A DNA stretch of 64,000 nt from Atopsyche davidsoni (Eukaryota > Arthropoda > Insecta > Trichoptera > Hydrobiosidae), in the NCBI GenBank assembly GCA_022113835.1, contig JAILWY010000007.1, positions 3,105,001 to 3,169,000 of the forward strand, written 5' to 3'. Both the position numbers and the translations under genes were made by a program. The notes under the pieces were generated by a model. It was not told where the DNA came from and did not search any database. It saw only the letters and a program-made list of their open reading frames with translations. Every line of letters begins with the position of its first letter. Positions within the stretch are counted from its first letter, which is position 1. Shown here piece by piece: positions 1-12,728 of the stretch.

Positions 1-1090
1 CAACTTTTATTTAATGTTAGGGGTTAAATGGTGACATATTCCTTTCTGAATATAATCATACTTATAGGTTCAGAAGTTTTCTCAGAAATTTCAAGTTTTA
101 TTGTATGACTGTGGTATAAAAAAAATATTGCGTGTCAAAAGAAAATGAAGAAAATTCATGCAAAACGTAAGCGATTTCTAAGTGTGGTTTTAGCACTTAT
201 TCTACGAATATTGCAAAAAGAACTTACTGGGTAGGAAAAATATTTGCATAGTATAAATTTTCAATGTAACGAATAGACTATTCTTTCATGCTATGTATTT
301 ATTCGTCTAGACATAGTAATCTTATCCAATTGCTAGTTTCTTCAAAGGCAGGTTTTCAAATGGTTGAAATATTGTTAACACACTAATAAAGTTTGTAAAA
401 TATAAATAAAAAAATGCATTTAATATATATATAAATAATGCATACTTTAGTGCAGATTTTTTTCAATGCTGTTTATTTCTAATATATATAAAATAACGTG
501 TTATTAAGTGCTCTTGATGTTCAGTAAAATAGTATAAGGTAGTGTTAGTAGGCTTGAAAATAAAATTATTAAATATCAGGACAAACTTCAATTAACATAA
601 ACTGCTTTTTTTGTGACTAGGAATGTCTTTATTTCAGTGTTTAAAATAACATATATTAAACAATTGTGAAATTTATTTTTCCTTACATTAAAATCAAGCA
701 ATGTTTCAAAGTAATCTAATATTGCATGACGCTCGGATTAAACTCGGTAATAAGAAATTGTATGGTATATGTACAGTGCATTTTAATATTGTCTCAAAAT
801 TAACGCAAGATTTGAATTAAATAGAAAACGCAGTTTTTATTCTTTTGATTGTTATTTTTTATATGAATCATAAAGTCAATACAATAGGGTTTATTTATAA
901 AATAACACATTGGGTATTGGGTGAAATTGATCGGTGTCACAGGGAAGGGTGTTTATAAATAAAAAAAATATAGTAAAAAGTATGTCAGAGAGTGCTCACC
1001 TCAAAAACAAGCAACCGCGTACAAAACTCCGGGGATTCTCAAAACACAATATCCTCGTACAAAAACGACAATCACAGAAGCACAATATTC
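1..1090. other. A+T-rich non-coding stretch
   Basis: Low-complexity A+T-rich sequence with short TA runs. I see no splice-flanked open frame, no repeat boundary and no RNA gene in it. Confidence 0.6.
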
Positions 1091-1915
1091 TCACACGTCA
1101 CAATGGGGGTGAGGCAATGTCTGGGGGGTGGTGATGGTGGCGATGGTGGGGGCTGGGTTCACCATGCACCATGCACCATGCAGAGGTGGAAACCGGCGCT
1201 ACGTGACGGCCAGGAGCCGCGACAGCTGGAGCGGGAAGTGCCGGGAAGCGCGCCCTGGTCGGGGCGCGGCGGGGGTGGGCGCGGGGTCGCGGGCGGGTGC
1301 GGGGGTGAAGGGGGCGCGGCTGCCCCCCGGGGGTGGCGAGGCTGCACTCGTCCCGACGCCGAAACGTCCCGCGCTGGAGAACCTTCCGGGCTGCCCGTCC
1401 GGCGTGCTTATCCGGCGCTCAGCTCTGGCGAGGAGTGCCTCGAGTCTTCCGGCCCGCGGATGTGGCGTTTGCGTGTTGTGTGCGGATTCAGCGCATCTTC
1501 CCTTTGGTTCCACGATAGGGGTTATGTTTTTTCGGTTCATATGCATTTCATACATCTGCGTGACGATCGGCTCTAGTGCGCTGTCATTTAATATTCGTTT
1601 CAGTATTTTGTGGCCGCGATTCGTTTCGCGTTGGTCAGATGAGTAAACAATCAGACATTCGTTTCGAGTTGACAATATTTACAACGCCGGACGACGGACG
1701 TTACCAGCGACGCGCTTATTTCCAAATGGACTGCTCACATGTTCTCGGCCGCCTCGCGAACTGCGCGACCACCGGCCAATGGAAATCTCGCGGGACGGAA
1801 ATAGAAGTGACTTCACTTTGGCGCGCTCCGATTGGCCGCCGGTGTCGTCACCGCGGCGAGCGACTGGTCGGAATTGAGCGAAATGAGCATTCGTAACGCG
1901 CACTCCTGCTTGGCA
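1091..1915. promoter_or_regulatory. CpG-rich island, candidate promoter or noncoding first exon
   Basis: This is the most G+C- and CpG-rich block in the desert, in sharp contrast to both flanks. Its right part has two CCAAT boxes in opposite orientation, CCAAT at 1776-1780 and ATTGG at 1831-1835. Several reading frames stay open on both strands here, including 158 codons on the minus strand. That is expected from the scarcity of A+T-rich stop codons and is not evidence for a protein. A promoter or 5' untranslated exon of a developmental gene whose body lies elsewhere is the most natural reading. The direction of transcription cannot be told from the sequence. Confidence 0.45.
1160..1182. repeat. 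Short tandem repeat, 7-bp unit
   Basis: Three tandem copies of the 7-mer ACCATGC lie at the left edge of the CpG-rich island. Such a tract is likely to vary in length between individuals. Confidence 0.8.
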
Positions 1916-2290
1916 TCAAAAATTGATCCGGTGCATTTGGTTGTCAATATTTTGTTTTTAATACTGACTACGCAGTCCTCTTTACTTATTAATATTAATA
2001 ATGAGTTAAACAGCATATTTTTCTCTAATAAGTTTTAGATTTTAAAAAAAAATTTAAAATAAAAAAATAAAATTATTCCAAAAACCGTTTAAGTAAATAA
2101 ATACTTTATTTTTTATGCTGATAAATATGATTATTTTTATCAAAGAGATTGTATACGCTTAAAACATCGAATCAAAATAAACAAAAAAAAATATTTTACT
2201 GCCAAAAATTTTTTATCATTTATATTTAGCGATGTTGAAATGTTATTATGAAAAATCAAATAGTTTTCATTACATAAATCTTCATTCCTC
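1916..2290. other. A+T-rich spacer
   Basis: A+T-rich spacer between two G+C-richer islands. Nothing recognisable beyond homopolymer A and T runs. Confidence 0.5.
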
Positions 2291-2940
2291 GCGTTGAAAA
2301 GAAAGTATTTTTGTCGCGCGTACATTGTCAGCATCAAAACAAACCCGGTGCCAAATTGCGCTTTCCGCGTCGGCCGCCCCAAACCGGTCACGAACAAAGC
2401 GACGCCGCAACCGGCCCGACGTTCGCGTGCGTCCGGTTGCATGCAAACTTTTATCAGGCGTTGCTCGGAGCTATGGCATCCTATAATAATAAAATCGGAC
2501 AATCAATTTGCCTACTCGGAATGCCGCCCGTATAAATTTTGATCAAATTAGATTGGCTAGGGTCAGTTTTTATGCGGAGATAGTGCTACGGGAGTGGTGT
2601 GGTGCACCCCGAGACTCGTTTGTTGTTTTTTTTGCTATCTGGGATTGATCTGGCGAACAGGCCGGCGACCAGTTGGCACCGAAGCGGTTTGGACCGCTAT
2701 CGCATCGATTTTCATTCTAATTTCGCGGGACACCTGTATCTGAATTCGCCATTTTTTGATGCCACGGACGCGGAAATACAATACGGAGAATATTTTAAAT
2801 ATATAAATATTAAATAATCGCGCGCAGCGCTGTGGTGCTTCGTATTAAAAGGTGGAAAAAATACGCTCGAATGAGGAAGGAAATTTGAAAATACGGCGGC
2901 GGCTTGACTTTCGGGCGGTTGTGGTGTGCAAGCTTGTCGT
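2291..2940 (+). promoter_or_regulatory. Second G+C-rich island with TATA/Inr-like pair
   Basis: A compact block with balanced composition and many CpGs. A TATAAAT at 2531-2537 is followed by TCAGTT at 2563-2568. TCAGTT matches the arthropod initiator, and the spacing of about 34 bp from the first T of the TATA to the initiator A is close to the usual arrangement. The open frame that follows (2599-2817) begins with GTG, not ATG, and is probably not translated. The block could be a promoter or an enhancer with a chance TATA/Inr pair. Confidence 0.35.
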
Positions 2941-4138
2941 AGACATTTTTAAACAATTCAATTTGATTAGTTTTCAATATTATCAAGCTTAATATATTTT
3001 ATTTTGTTTTTGAAATTGCCCAGTTTCAGCAACAAAAAAATATTTATTCATGGATAATATTCTCAACAACTTTGCTAATTAATACGGCAGTGTATTTTTC
3101 AGTAGGTAATAGTAAAATAAGTACTTATTGCTTTTAAACAACGTTGTTAATAAATACGATTTAAAAAAACTAAATAAGGACGCTACAAGCTGATCCAAAA
3201 AAATGGCTATTTAAAGGGATGTTTTTTTGCTAGTTACAATTCGCTTGTCAGTTGGGTCGCTGCGTGTGTAGTCGGCTAATACTTTGCAGGCGGTTGTCTG
3301 ATCCATTTGGGGTTTTTTGTTATTTGTTTTATAACAAATGGTTTTCTTATTGAAGGAAATTAATCATTTCCTGTGGGAGCCTGGCGGAACTTTCTGATGT
3401 CCAATTATCAAGAGCCTTTGACGGCGTTGTCTTGTGTTTTGTGTTTTTATTACTTAAGAGATTACTCGGCCAGCCATTAATGTAAATAAAAAATATGTTG
3501 AGTAACAAATGCGACATTTCTCCCAGCGACTTACAATACGAAAGTTCAAGGTTAGCGCTATATCTACTGCCAGCCAGGGTTGCCACAATGCGTATTAAAT
3601 ATTACAATAAAATTTAATTATTTGAAAAAAGTAATAATGTACAAAAAATAAATGTGTCTTGCATGTGATTCAGCCAATGCAGCACTATATTAACTTTAAT
3701 ATATATATTAAAAATAATAATACATCAAGCAAGGTTTGCTAGAAGAGGCAAAACTTAGTATTTTAGCAAAAAAAAAAAGAAAAATCACTATGCGCTTTCT
3801 GTCAAAAATATAAAGAAAAATTTATTTTTATTAAAATTGTTATATGTTTTTTTCATAATGCGCATAGATATTATCATTTAAGAATTTTTTAAAAATATTA
3901 AAATGATATAAATTAATGTACTGCGTATTATGTATAAAAAAAATATGTTTGCGGTAATAAATAATCTCGGGTACTACTATACTGCACCGGCATTGCGTTT
4001 TACGATAGTAACGAACATAATCAGATAGTTCTACGGAACCCAATCTTGTGGTCTTTTTAATATTTTAAAGCCATTTTAAATAAAACAATAAATATCTGAC
4101 ATAAAGTTTAAACCTTAAGAAGAAGGCATTATCTAAAA
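2941..4138. other. A+T-rich non-coding stretch
   Basis: Mostly A+T-rich sequence with a slightly more complex patch at 3200-3330 and 3370-3590. No gene, RNA or repeat boundary could be defended. Confidence 0.5.
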
Positions 4139-4139
4139 A

Positions 4140-4192
4140 CTAGCAGTCTACAATAAGCGAGCATCTAAACCACTGGACTAGAATTCAACAGA
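4140..4192 (-). repeat. tRNA-derived SINE relic (A-box part)
   Basis: Read on the minus strand this carries CCAGTGGTTTAGATGCTCGC, which resembles the D-arm and anticodon-arm region of tRNA-derived SINEs. It is like the better-preserved copy at 13,510-13,590. No T-arm or poly-A tail was found, so only a fragment remains. Confidence 0.4.
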
Positions 4193-4524
4193 TATTGTTA
4201 TTGCATAATTTTTAATCTATACAGAATTTTTTTTAATATTTAAAGTTCTTTCAAAAAAATATATTAAAACGCCACAACGTCTGGTTTGTTAAAATACAGA
4301 AATGTATCATGCCATGTTTAATTATATCTGCGTCGGTTTTTTTTAGGATAACAACTTGCGGTTAGATGAGCGTTTGTTGTTGTGAAGAACAATCTTGCAT
4401 GCATTTGCAAATAATTGCAGCATAAAAATGCAATGACTTTGAATATCCACCGCGGTTTTTATACCAGCACAATCAGAGGTATGCAAGTCCTATTCACGAT
4501 TATCTATTCATGAAACTATGGCTC

Positions 4525-4559
4525 GTCCACACTCTCGCCGGACTGGCCAGAGTGTGGAC
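4525..4559. repeat. Perfect 11-bp inverted repeat (hairpin)
   Basis: The arm GTCCACACTCT at 4525-4535 is perfectly inverted as AGAGTGTGGAC at 4549-4559, around a 13-nt G+C-rich loop. A related piece, GAGAGTGTGAATACAGC, follows near 4740. The whole 4520-4760 block may therefore be a decayed miniature element, but no target-site duplication is evident. Confidence 0.6.
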
Positions 4560-4800
4560 AGAAGCCTCGCCTCGGCTTGACCCAATTCGCCTCGTCTCGT
4601 CTCGTCGCCATTGAAACGATGCACGATAGAACAAAAGCGAGCTAAGATTAATATATTTATTATATATAAGCTATACGAGATAAAAACGACGAGAACAGAA
4701 GAGAGCGAGCTTGCTAGATACATTTGTTATATCCACGCGAGAGTGTGAATACAGCTTTACTGGATCCTTTACATTTTATCATGACACACATAGTATAAAC

Positions 4801-5521
4801 CAGAGGTTCCCAAACTTCTTGTCCCGTCGACCCCTTGTCGAGTTTTCCTGTTTTACCTTGCTAATATTGATTTTTTACATTTGACCGTATTTTTTGTGCG
4901 TTATATCCGAAATACGTTTTACAGGGGTCCGTTATATCGAGGTTTTTTCTGTATTCCTTTATAAATAAATAAACACAAAATGCAAAATATTCGCTAAAAA
5001 AAATCAATACTTTTAATGGGAGGGATGGGTCTGATGCTTTGATAGCAAATTTTCAATATTTGGCTTCATATAAGTCAGGTTTAACTTTATATCTCCTCGC
5101 CCAGTGATTTCCAATCCATTTTTTGTTGTTGTAAGAAGAATGGCAACCGTACTGAAACCCCTTTCCACGAGGAATGAAGATGGAAAAACTACCAAAAAAC
5201 TGTCTGCGACAGTCCATAATGCAGGATAAATAGCAGGTATGTCTCTCTGAAGCCAAAATTGCTGATATCCCTTTCTAAACTGCTCCTTCAGTTCTTCATT
5301 AGTGCTTATTCCGATCAGTTCTTATTGTAGTATGACTTCCGATTCTTCAATGTTACCATATGGATTGATATTGATGGTGATGACCTGCTTAAATGGGATC
5401 CTCTCTCTTAGACCACCGTTTACAGTTCATGGACCCCCAATTAAATTTTTCGCTGTAATCGGCTCCTTGCAGGGCGGAATCGACCCCTGGAGGTCGATAT
5501 TGACCACTTTGGGAACCTATG
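4801..5521. mobile_element. hAT-superfamily DNA transposon, internally deleted, with 8-bp TSD
   Basis: The element begins CAGAGGTTCCCAAACTT at 4801 and ends with the inverted counterpart, whose reverse complement begins CATAGGTTCCCAAAGTG, at 5521. These are typical hAT terminal inverted repeats. The flanking 8-mer GTATAAAC at 4793-4800 is repeated exactly at 5522-5529, the 8-bp target duplication expected of hAT insertion. At 721 bp it is too short to be autonomous. It keeps only the 3' part of a transposase gene on the minus strand. The intact duplication and terminal repeats suggest a fairly recent insertion mobilised in trans. Confidence 0.9.
5013..5340 (-). pseudogene. hAT transposase C-terminal fragment (Buster-like)
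   Basis: The minus-strand translation ends in the dimerisation region typical of Buster/ZBED5-like hAT transposases. The motif FPSSFLVERGFSTV is followed by a segment matching the family pattern of threonine-rich, GD-L-LT and N-IE-L motifs, ending in KHQTHPSH and a stop at 5013-5015. Family members have similar SS-LVERGFS and LT-IEPNIE-L-KHQ segments (established knowledge of the family, recalled and not searched). One in-frame TAA at 5322-5324 interrupts the frame upstream, and the BED finger and catalytic part are missing. It is not functional as a transposase and lies wholly inside the 721-bp element. Confidence 0.8.
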
Positions 5522-5529
5522 GTATAAAC

Positions 5530-7325
5530 GATTGATTATGGGATTGTAAGATACATTGTTGTTTTGTTATGAAGTTCTATAAATATACAAGTACACTCGC
5601 ATAATCAGTTATTCAGGAGGTTATAAAATAAATATCTCTTGGTTACTAAAATATATAAAATATTTTGCAACCCTGAAACGATTTAACGAAATTGTGATGC
5701 TATCACACAATAACAGTATTGTTGTGAATTCGGCTGTGTTTCGTGGCGGACAGTAATTCTATTCATAAATAATATCATGGGCATTAAGTTATGTGGATGG
5801 TCACATTGGCTTGTAAATTTTTCAGCTGATTTGATGAATAAATAAATTCGTCCTGTGAAACAAAACATGCCTAATGTCACAAACTGGTTTTCCATATAAA
5901 TAATTTTAAGGCTTGCAGAAATGTCGACGGATTAGAGTTAAGTAATAATCAATTTAAATATATTTTTTATATGAAATTTTTGCACTAAAATAAATAAAGC
6001 CATAAGCTTAAAATGCTGCTACGAATAATACAAATAAGATAAAAGAAGTCGAAGCAGTGAGATAAATAGAATTCAAGTTGTCTTCTAACCATTCGACTAA
6101 ACATATTTATTTTTTACAACACAATATAGAGTATAAAACAAACTCAACAAGTCCATCGAGGATATTTGAATAAAACTATATAGTGCATAACATCCAAAGA
6201 TCAAAATAAATTTAACCCCAATACTTCTAAAACCGGTTTTTTTATTTCACGTACTTTTCATCGAAAAAGTATGATTGTTTTAAAATTTGTTAAAAATAAA
6301 TAACCAGTTTTTACCAGCAATAAAATAAACAATGGTTTATTTATCGTAAATAAATTAATAACAGAATAAAATATGCAGGCGATAATATTAGGTATTTCAT
6401 GGTACGAATTATTGATAGAATTCAATAGAAATACAACCGCAGAAAAGACTTTATCTTACAACGTGGTTGGTCATCGCTATTTTTAAAGTAGAGAAAATTA
6501 AAAAAAGTTTTAATGCCTATTAATTGTCAGCACTCTTGTGAGGTTATTCTATTGAAATAAAATTATAAATATTTTTTTTATTTGATATCGAAAACTTTAT
6601 GCAGTTTATAGAATTAACAAGTAATAAATATTCGTGTATATTTAGTATATTATTTATTAAGGCTAAGAAGGAAATTTGTGTGTTTGAGGTGTGATCCTGG
6701 TTAAGTGTGCTTCAGATTTTACACAATGTCTTAAATTAATGGAATTTTTGAAAGCTCATAATGTAAAGCCTATCATTGAGCATATTTCTGCTTTTTTATT
6801 GTCGTAAAAAAATATTTTTTTTGTAAAATCTGACGACAAACGTTATTAGTACAAGAAAGATCCCTTTAGTAAAATTATTAAATTACTAAAAATATATTTA
6901 TTTTTACAGGTAAAATACCTTCATATTAACTTCACTATGTATTGATGTTAAATAAAAAAAAAATACCTAAATTCTAAAATATATTCTGCGTGTAGTGCTT
7001 AAAAATATAATACAAATCCTTAGGCAATAAAAGTTTTATTGCATTTTTTATAAATTGTAATTCTTATCAAAGCAAAATGTAATAAAAAATCAAATAAATA
7101 ACAATTGATATGCTTTTTAATTAGTTATTGCATTAAAATTGATTACATTAAAAAATATCTATTATTATTATTGAATTTAATGTTTAATACCAATAAATAA
7201 ATATATTATATTTACATTACGTCATTGAAATAAAAAAAAAATTGTTATTGGTTTTAATTACTCGGTTTGTATCAATAATATAAATTACAAATAAAAAAAA
7301 ATGTTTTCATTTTACTAGCGTATTT
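5530..7325. other. A+T-rich non-coding stretch
   Basis: A+T-rich sequence with poly-A and poly-T tracts. Only short chance open frames are present, such as the 70-codon minus-strand frame at 5683-5895. Nothing else recognised. Confidence 0.5.
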
Positions 7326-7329
7326 GAGC

Positions 7330-7620
7330 ACCGTACAATTATGTGTTACACGACGTAAAACAGCTGCAAAACGACGTAAGCGCTAAGAGCAATAATAGGC
7401 GGTTGCAACGTTTTGGTTTTGCGGCGAATCCACATCCTGATCGTGTGGCTACAAAAAACGTCGTCAATCAATTGAAAAAAATCGCGCTGAGTTGGCGAGC
7501 GATTATGAGCTTTATTGTGGTCGATTTTGTATGAGTTTGGGTGCGAGTTTCGCTTGGCAGTGAGAGTGCAATAGGAACCAGTTTGCAAAGGCGTGCCAAC
7601 TCTTTTTAGCGAAACTTGAT
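7330..7620. promoter_or_regulatory. Compact G+C-balanced island, candidate enhancer
   Basis: About 290 bp of complex sequence between poly-A-rich flanks, with many CpGs, a TGTGGTC Runt-like core near 7515 and AT-rich homeodomain-like cores (TTTATTG, CAATCAATT). Both strands are open for 60-80 codons, without splice sites or convincing protein character. A conserved regulatory element is more likely than a gene. Confidence 0.35.
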
Positions 7621-9345
7621 TTGTAACTCAATGTTCTCGTACAGTCGGCCAAAGAAATTCGCGATGTATACATTAAAATATGTAGAAATTATGTTAAAAA
7701 TTCATAAACAATAAATCAATAATTAAATTAGATCAATTCTTTTATGCGATTTTTTTTTGTATAAACAGCAGGTTTTTATGCGTATTTTGCACTAATAAAT
7801 AATTTTTTTTTTTAATAATATTTTTTTTTTAATTGCACGTTTCTAACTGTCCTCGCTTTGTGATTGATGTTGAAAAGTGCAAAATTAAATAAGAAATTTA
7901 ATTAAAAATTAATTGATTAAACCCGCTCTTTGTTTCGAGTAATATCAAAATAAACCTAAAAATATTCTGAAAAGGCATTGAAATATTTTTCATGAGATTT
8001 AAATTGGCATTTGGACTAAATTTTATTAATAATATACTTGAACATTTAGTTCAAGCCTAATTTATGATTTTTGAGCGTCATGACGAATTAAGTCTGTCTT
8101 TGATGATGATTGATTATTCGATTGATATTATTGGATCATTTTAGATCACACTTCACACTTCATATCACACTTCTATATCACTGTCTTAAATACGTATAAT
8201 TGAAATTTTCTTTATAAATAGACACTGGAAAAATCATGATAAAACAAAACAAAGCTTCAAAGATCTAGGAAATACTAAAAAAACCTAATAAATTTAATAC
8301 ATTAGGTTATAATCAAAATTTGATTAACACAAAAGAAGCTGAATAATATTATAACGAATTCGATTATAAATAAATATTTTTTTGTACTACTTGCCCTCGT
8401 GTATTAGTCAAAAAATAGGAAAAAGCAGTCAATGCTATAATTTGTGTATGTATGTAAGTTTCTTAAATGATTTTTAAATAATATTATTTTTCAATGATAG
8501 TTAAAAGTACCGTGAATCGTTATGTTTTCATTGCAAGATAACCCCAAGACAAATGTGCATACAAAATGCCCGTAATTTGTATAATAATTCCTACGTAGAT
8601 GAACCGACGACCTGAAATATTGTTATCTTGAAAAATATTTTTACGACGTTGTAATAATGTAAGATAAATTAAGTACAACATACAAAAATAACGCGATATC
8701 TGTACTTCATATGCAATAACCTTAACGTTTTTTTTTTTTTTTAATTTGAAATTTAATAACTTTATTAATACATGGACTAAAAATTAAGGCACCGGGTCAT
8801 AGAAATAACCAATAAATTCTGATAAATAATATCTATAAAAATAAGGCAGCGTTTTAGCTTTGTCATTAAAATTAATTTATGCTTTACGAAAATGATCGAT
8901 AGCTGGAAAGAGAGTGGTTTTAAACTCGTGTGAAAATATTTTTTATTTTTATTTCTTTTGCACTAAATATAAACGTATATTTTATGAAGTTTTGAGTCAT
9001 TGGTACTTTTTTCTACATATTCGATTTTTCACATCTCCTGTAAGCTGTAAATGCCGATTAACATTATATATTTTATAATAATAATTGATTTATCAATTTG
9101 TGATTTTTAAATTATAATTATTGTAGTTAAGTATACCTTAAATGTATTAAAATATTATAGTATTACTTTCTGCGTTTAAGTACAAAAACATTTAAAACTG
9201 TGTTTTTATATTTATGTTAATTTAATCTGTTAACACATAACATACATTTTCGAAAATATTTTTTGCTGATTGATTAATATCTGAAATTTTATTCAGTATA
9301 TCGAATTTTCAATAAAAATGTGAAAAGCTCGTTTTTTGTGCGTTT
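7621..9345. other. A+T-rich non-coding stretch
   Basis: Very A+T-rich with T and A homopolymers (for example near 7800 and 8730). No gene, RNA or mobile element was recognised. Confidence 0.5.
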
Positions 9346-9349
9346 TACT

Positions 9350-9785
9350 CAGTTTTGCATAAAAACTATTTACTCTTTATGCAAAGGCCACACTGTATAC
9401 AAAATCTAAAAAAAACTTGTCGATTGATTGACAGGTTGTGTAAACAGTGTTTACAGCGATTAAATGTCGAACATAATATCAGTTTTTATGCGATTAAACG
9501 AATCTCCGCCGAAATGGGCGATAATTACTGGATTCGAACGAGAAATTAATCGACGAGTTTTTAATTACACTGCTCGATCAAACGGAATCGGACTCGATCT
9601 ATTAAATAAAATCCATCGAAAGTCGACCTCGCCGGCGATACTGATGGCTCGGGCAGGTGTGATTGATTGGAATTCAGAGGGAACGGTTTTTTTTCTGCCG
9701 TCGATGAAAAGTGAAGAAACAACAATCCGGACTGAAAACCCGCGGATGGATTTCGACGAGGTTCGCTCGCGGTTGACTTCGTGAC
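9350..9785. promoter_or_regulatory. Island with a 106-codon frame; candidate enhancer
   Basis: From about 9440 the composition becomes balanced and CpG-rich up to 9785, where A+T-rich sequence resumes. A plus-strand frame from ATG 9464 to 9784 is open for 106 codons. The translated product shows no signal peptide, domain or repeat that I recognise, and a second frame overlaps it. ATTA/TAAT cores recur, as in homeodomain targets. I favour a conserved noncoding element; a small lineage-specific gene is the alternative. Confidence 0.3.
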
Positions 9786-9789
9786 AGTC

Positions 9790-11990
9790 GCGATGAAAGA
9801 AACCTGATATTTTTGTATGATTTATTCAGTCGTCTGATTTTGGAGAGAAATAATATTTACTGAGCATATATATACATATACATTTAGCAGAAGTTACTGC
9901 AGACTTGGTGGGGCCGCAGTCTCGTGGATGTAGGTAGATAAATATCAATGATTGAATGGTGTAAATCAGCGATTTTGTTGGTGCAATATATGAGTTAAGC
10001 TGTCTATACACGATGTGACACAACTTGCGTCCTCTTTAAGCAAAACCATGAGAAACACCCTAATTAAAATGACGCTATTGGCTGATTATATAGCCGGATT
10101 AAATTTAACAATATATTTTCTAGATCACTTATTATAATAAAGGTATTTATTTGGTTATATTTAGATCATTTGGGTACAGAATATGTTTCATAACAAATAA
10201 TATAAATTAAGTTGATTCAAATAATTTAAAAAAACTCACCAGTTTTTTGTATTATATGTTACAATCACGACATCACATTCACCCCTCACTGATCACTCAA
10301 AGTGCACTGTATAATCATGATACACCACAAATTAATAACACCAACTTGTAACAAGAAAAAAAAACTAAATTTAATAAGTAGGAATGGTGAAGTTGCGTAT
10401 TTAACCTAGTTAATCTTATGGATTGCTATTCATTATCTTACTATAAGTCAGATGTTATAGGTTGTTGCGGCATAGAAATCCATTCCCATTATCGAGCGAA
10501 CACCTGTTTCATTGTGATTGTACAACACAATATATGTTTTTTTTGGAAATCTAGTGTGTGTGTGAGATTATTTAGCTAACAACTGTCAAATACCTTAAAA
10601 TAAATTATTTTACCATCGTAAACGTTTTCGTTCTTACAAAAACACACACATGATCCAAAAATGTTTTGTGTGTATCACAAGTTTAAAAAACAAAATATAT
10701 ACACTGAAAACGTAGATAGAGTTTATAACGAGCTGACTTTTCACTTTCAAAGGCATTTTCAAACTAAAATAAACATTCAGCGGCGGTTTGCGACAAACCA
10801 GTGCACCAATTTGAGTGATTAAAGCTGCCATAAAAAATGACCCGATATTTCATACCTTATCGACTTCATTTTTCTACGTTCAAAGATGTCACATTTGTGC
10901 ATTGTTTTATAATTATCTACTACACTTGGTAATTAGTACACAATAAATAAATTACGTATCATTTAAATTAAATATTTTTTAACAATAACTGCTACTAAAG
11001 TATATCAATTTGCCATTCGAGCTTACGCGTCTTTTTATAAGGACCTGTTGATTTAACCCCTAAGCCTGTAATTAAAAACTAACAAATTTAACTAGTCATT
11101 TGCGGATAGTTAAGAAAACTCACTACCCCTGATTTGATCATCCCTTTGTTGTTATATATTGTAAGCACAACAAGCAAGCGTGTCAACCACTGAGCTTTAA
11201 AGTAGTTTTAATTATCCAATTAAAAAAAACCCCACTAAAATATTGTATAAAACTGAAAATCTTCAGCTTTGATGTTATGGAAGTTTATGCATTTTATACT
11301 TTTATTTTTTAAAATATATTCTTTGATAGTGTTTTTTTCAAACAAATATATATTTTTCTGGGCACAGAGAGGAGCAAACCCGCCGTACATTCCGGTAACA
11401 CGAGATGGGTCCGCAAGGAGACATCAGTTATTTTAGAAGTTTGTCAATGTCCACCCACCGAGCCAGGGATTTTGCATCGCATGTATAAAAAAATAAATTA
11501 TATTTAAAAATAATTAAATGACTAAGATCGCACGCGCGGATCGACCTAAAAGCATTTTTATTCCCTGCATATTTAGATTTGATCTAATAAATACCTGAAC
11601 TCAATAGACACCGCATCTACAATATATACGTTGTATTAATAAATCATACGAACAGCCAATTGACTATAAAATTACGAATATTTCTATGTATGGACAATTT
11701 TGCCTTCATGAGCTTTTTCAGACTGAATGCCGAAAGTACTGAAAAACGCGAAAATAATGCTGGGTTTTTTACGAGTATAGAATTAGGTTGTTCTTAGAAA
11801 TAAATATCAAATATTTTTATGATATATGATAAGTTGCATATTTGCATTTAATGATTAGAATCTATTGTGAAAAAAGTTGTATTTCAGCCAAATCAAATCA
11901 TAATAATAGCTGATCATTTTTAACAGCTTTTATATTTTTTTAATTACACACGGTTATCAATCGCCTTGCTCATCACATTCATTAGAACAG
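9790..11990. other. A+T-rich stretch with minor repeat traces
   Basis: Mostly featureless. Near 11,165-11,205 the minus strand reads GCTCAGTGGTTGACACGC, another trace of a tRNA-like A box. A more complex patch at 11,358-11,480 looks like a small repeat fragment that I could not assign. Confidence 0.4.
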
Positions 11991-12330
11991 CACCCCATAG
12001 ATCTCCATCGAAACCTACACCCCAGTTTATGGCCTGAGCTTGTCATTACAAATGACTGACGCCAGTCTGTGTCCCCGAGGGAAGGAATCTCTCGGCGAGA
12101 TTGTAATAGATGAGAAGCTATTTATAAGAGACGGGACGCAGAAGTGTACTGAGACGCATAAATCCAAATAGAAATTAAGGTAATAAAAATATTTGTAGGC
12201 CATTTGAAATCCTGTTGTAATCCTGAAATACTGCCGGCCGCTATTAGAATAATTTGTGGTAAAACCCGGTGGGGATTAGGCTTCTCGGAAATCAAGTCTA
12301 CATTTATTATCGAACGGAACACTGAAATAA
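11991..12330. promoter_or_regulatory. Complex-sequence island
   Basis: A balanced block in A+T-rich surroundings. Overlapping frames are open on both strands to about 12,500 (120 codons minus, 102 codons plus), but both run on into A+T-rich sequence and neither translation looks like a folded protein. No splice pair stands out. It may be a regulatory element. Confidence 0.25.
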
Positions 12331-12728
12331 CATCCCACAACATTTTATTAATAAATATTTTATGCAATAAATCAGAGCTGTTATCTATGGGAAAATATAT
12401 TTTAGTCAATGGGAAAATCACGACTGCGAAGAAAAAAAATTTATGTAACAAGTTTGATATATTTGTTTTTGTAAATTTATACAACTATGAAAAAATGTCG
12501 CTTCAGTTTTAGTAAATTATATTGAAATCATTTTTAATTCAAGTGGCGAAAATTGAAAGTGAAAATTTTTTTGTTCTATTAAATCTGCTGAAAATATTAA
12601 ATTACTCAAGGTGGAGCTTATCCCCTTACATCCCTAAAAAAAACCGCCCAGTACACTTTTTCCCTAACGAGATTTCGAATCGTTATATACAAGTGTGGAA
12701 GTATTTTTTTTGTATATAATAAATATGT

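Noticed and set aside
1199..1675. 158-codon minus-strand frame in the CpG-rich island
   Set aside because: Frames are open in several registers on both strands because stop codons are rare in G+C-rich sequence. The peptide is low-complexity Pro/Ala/Arg with no splice or domain support.
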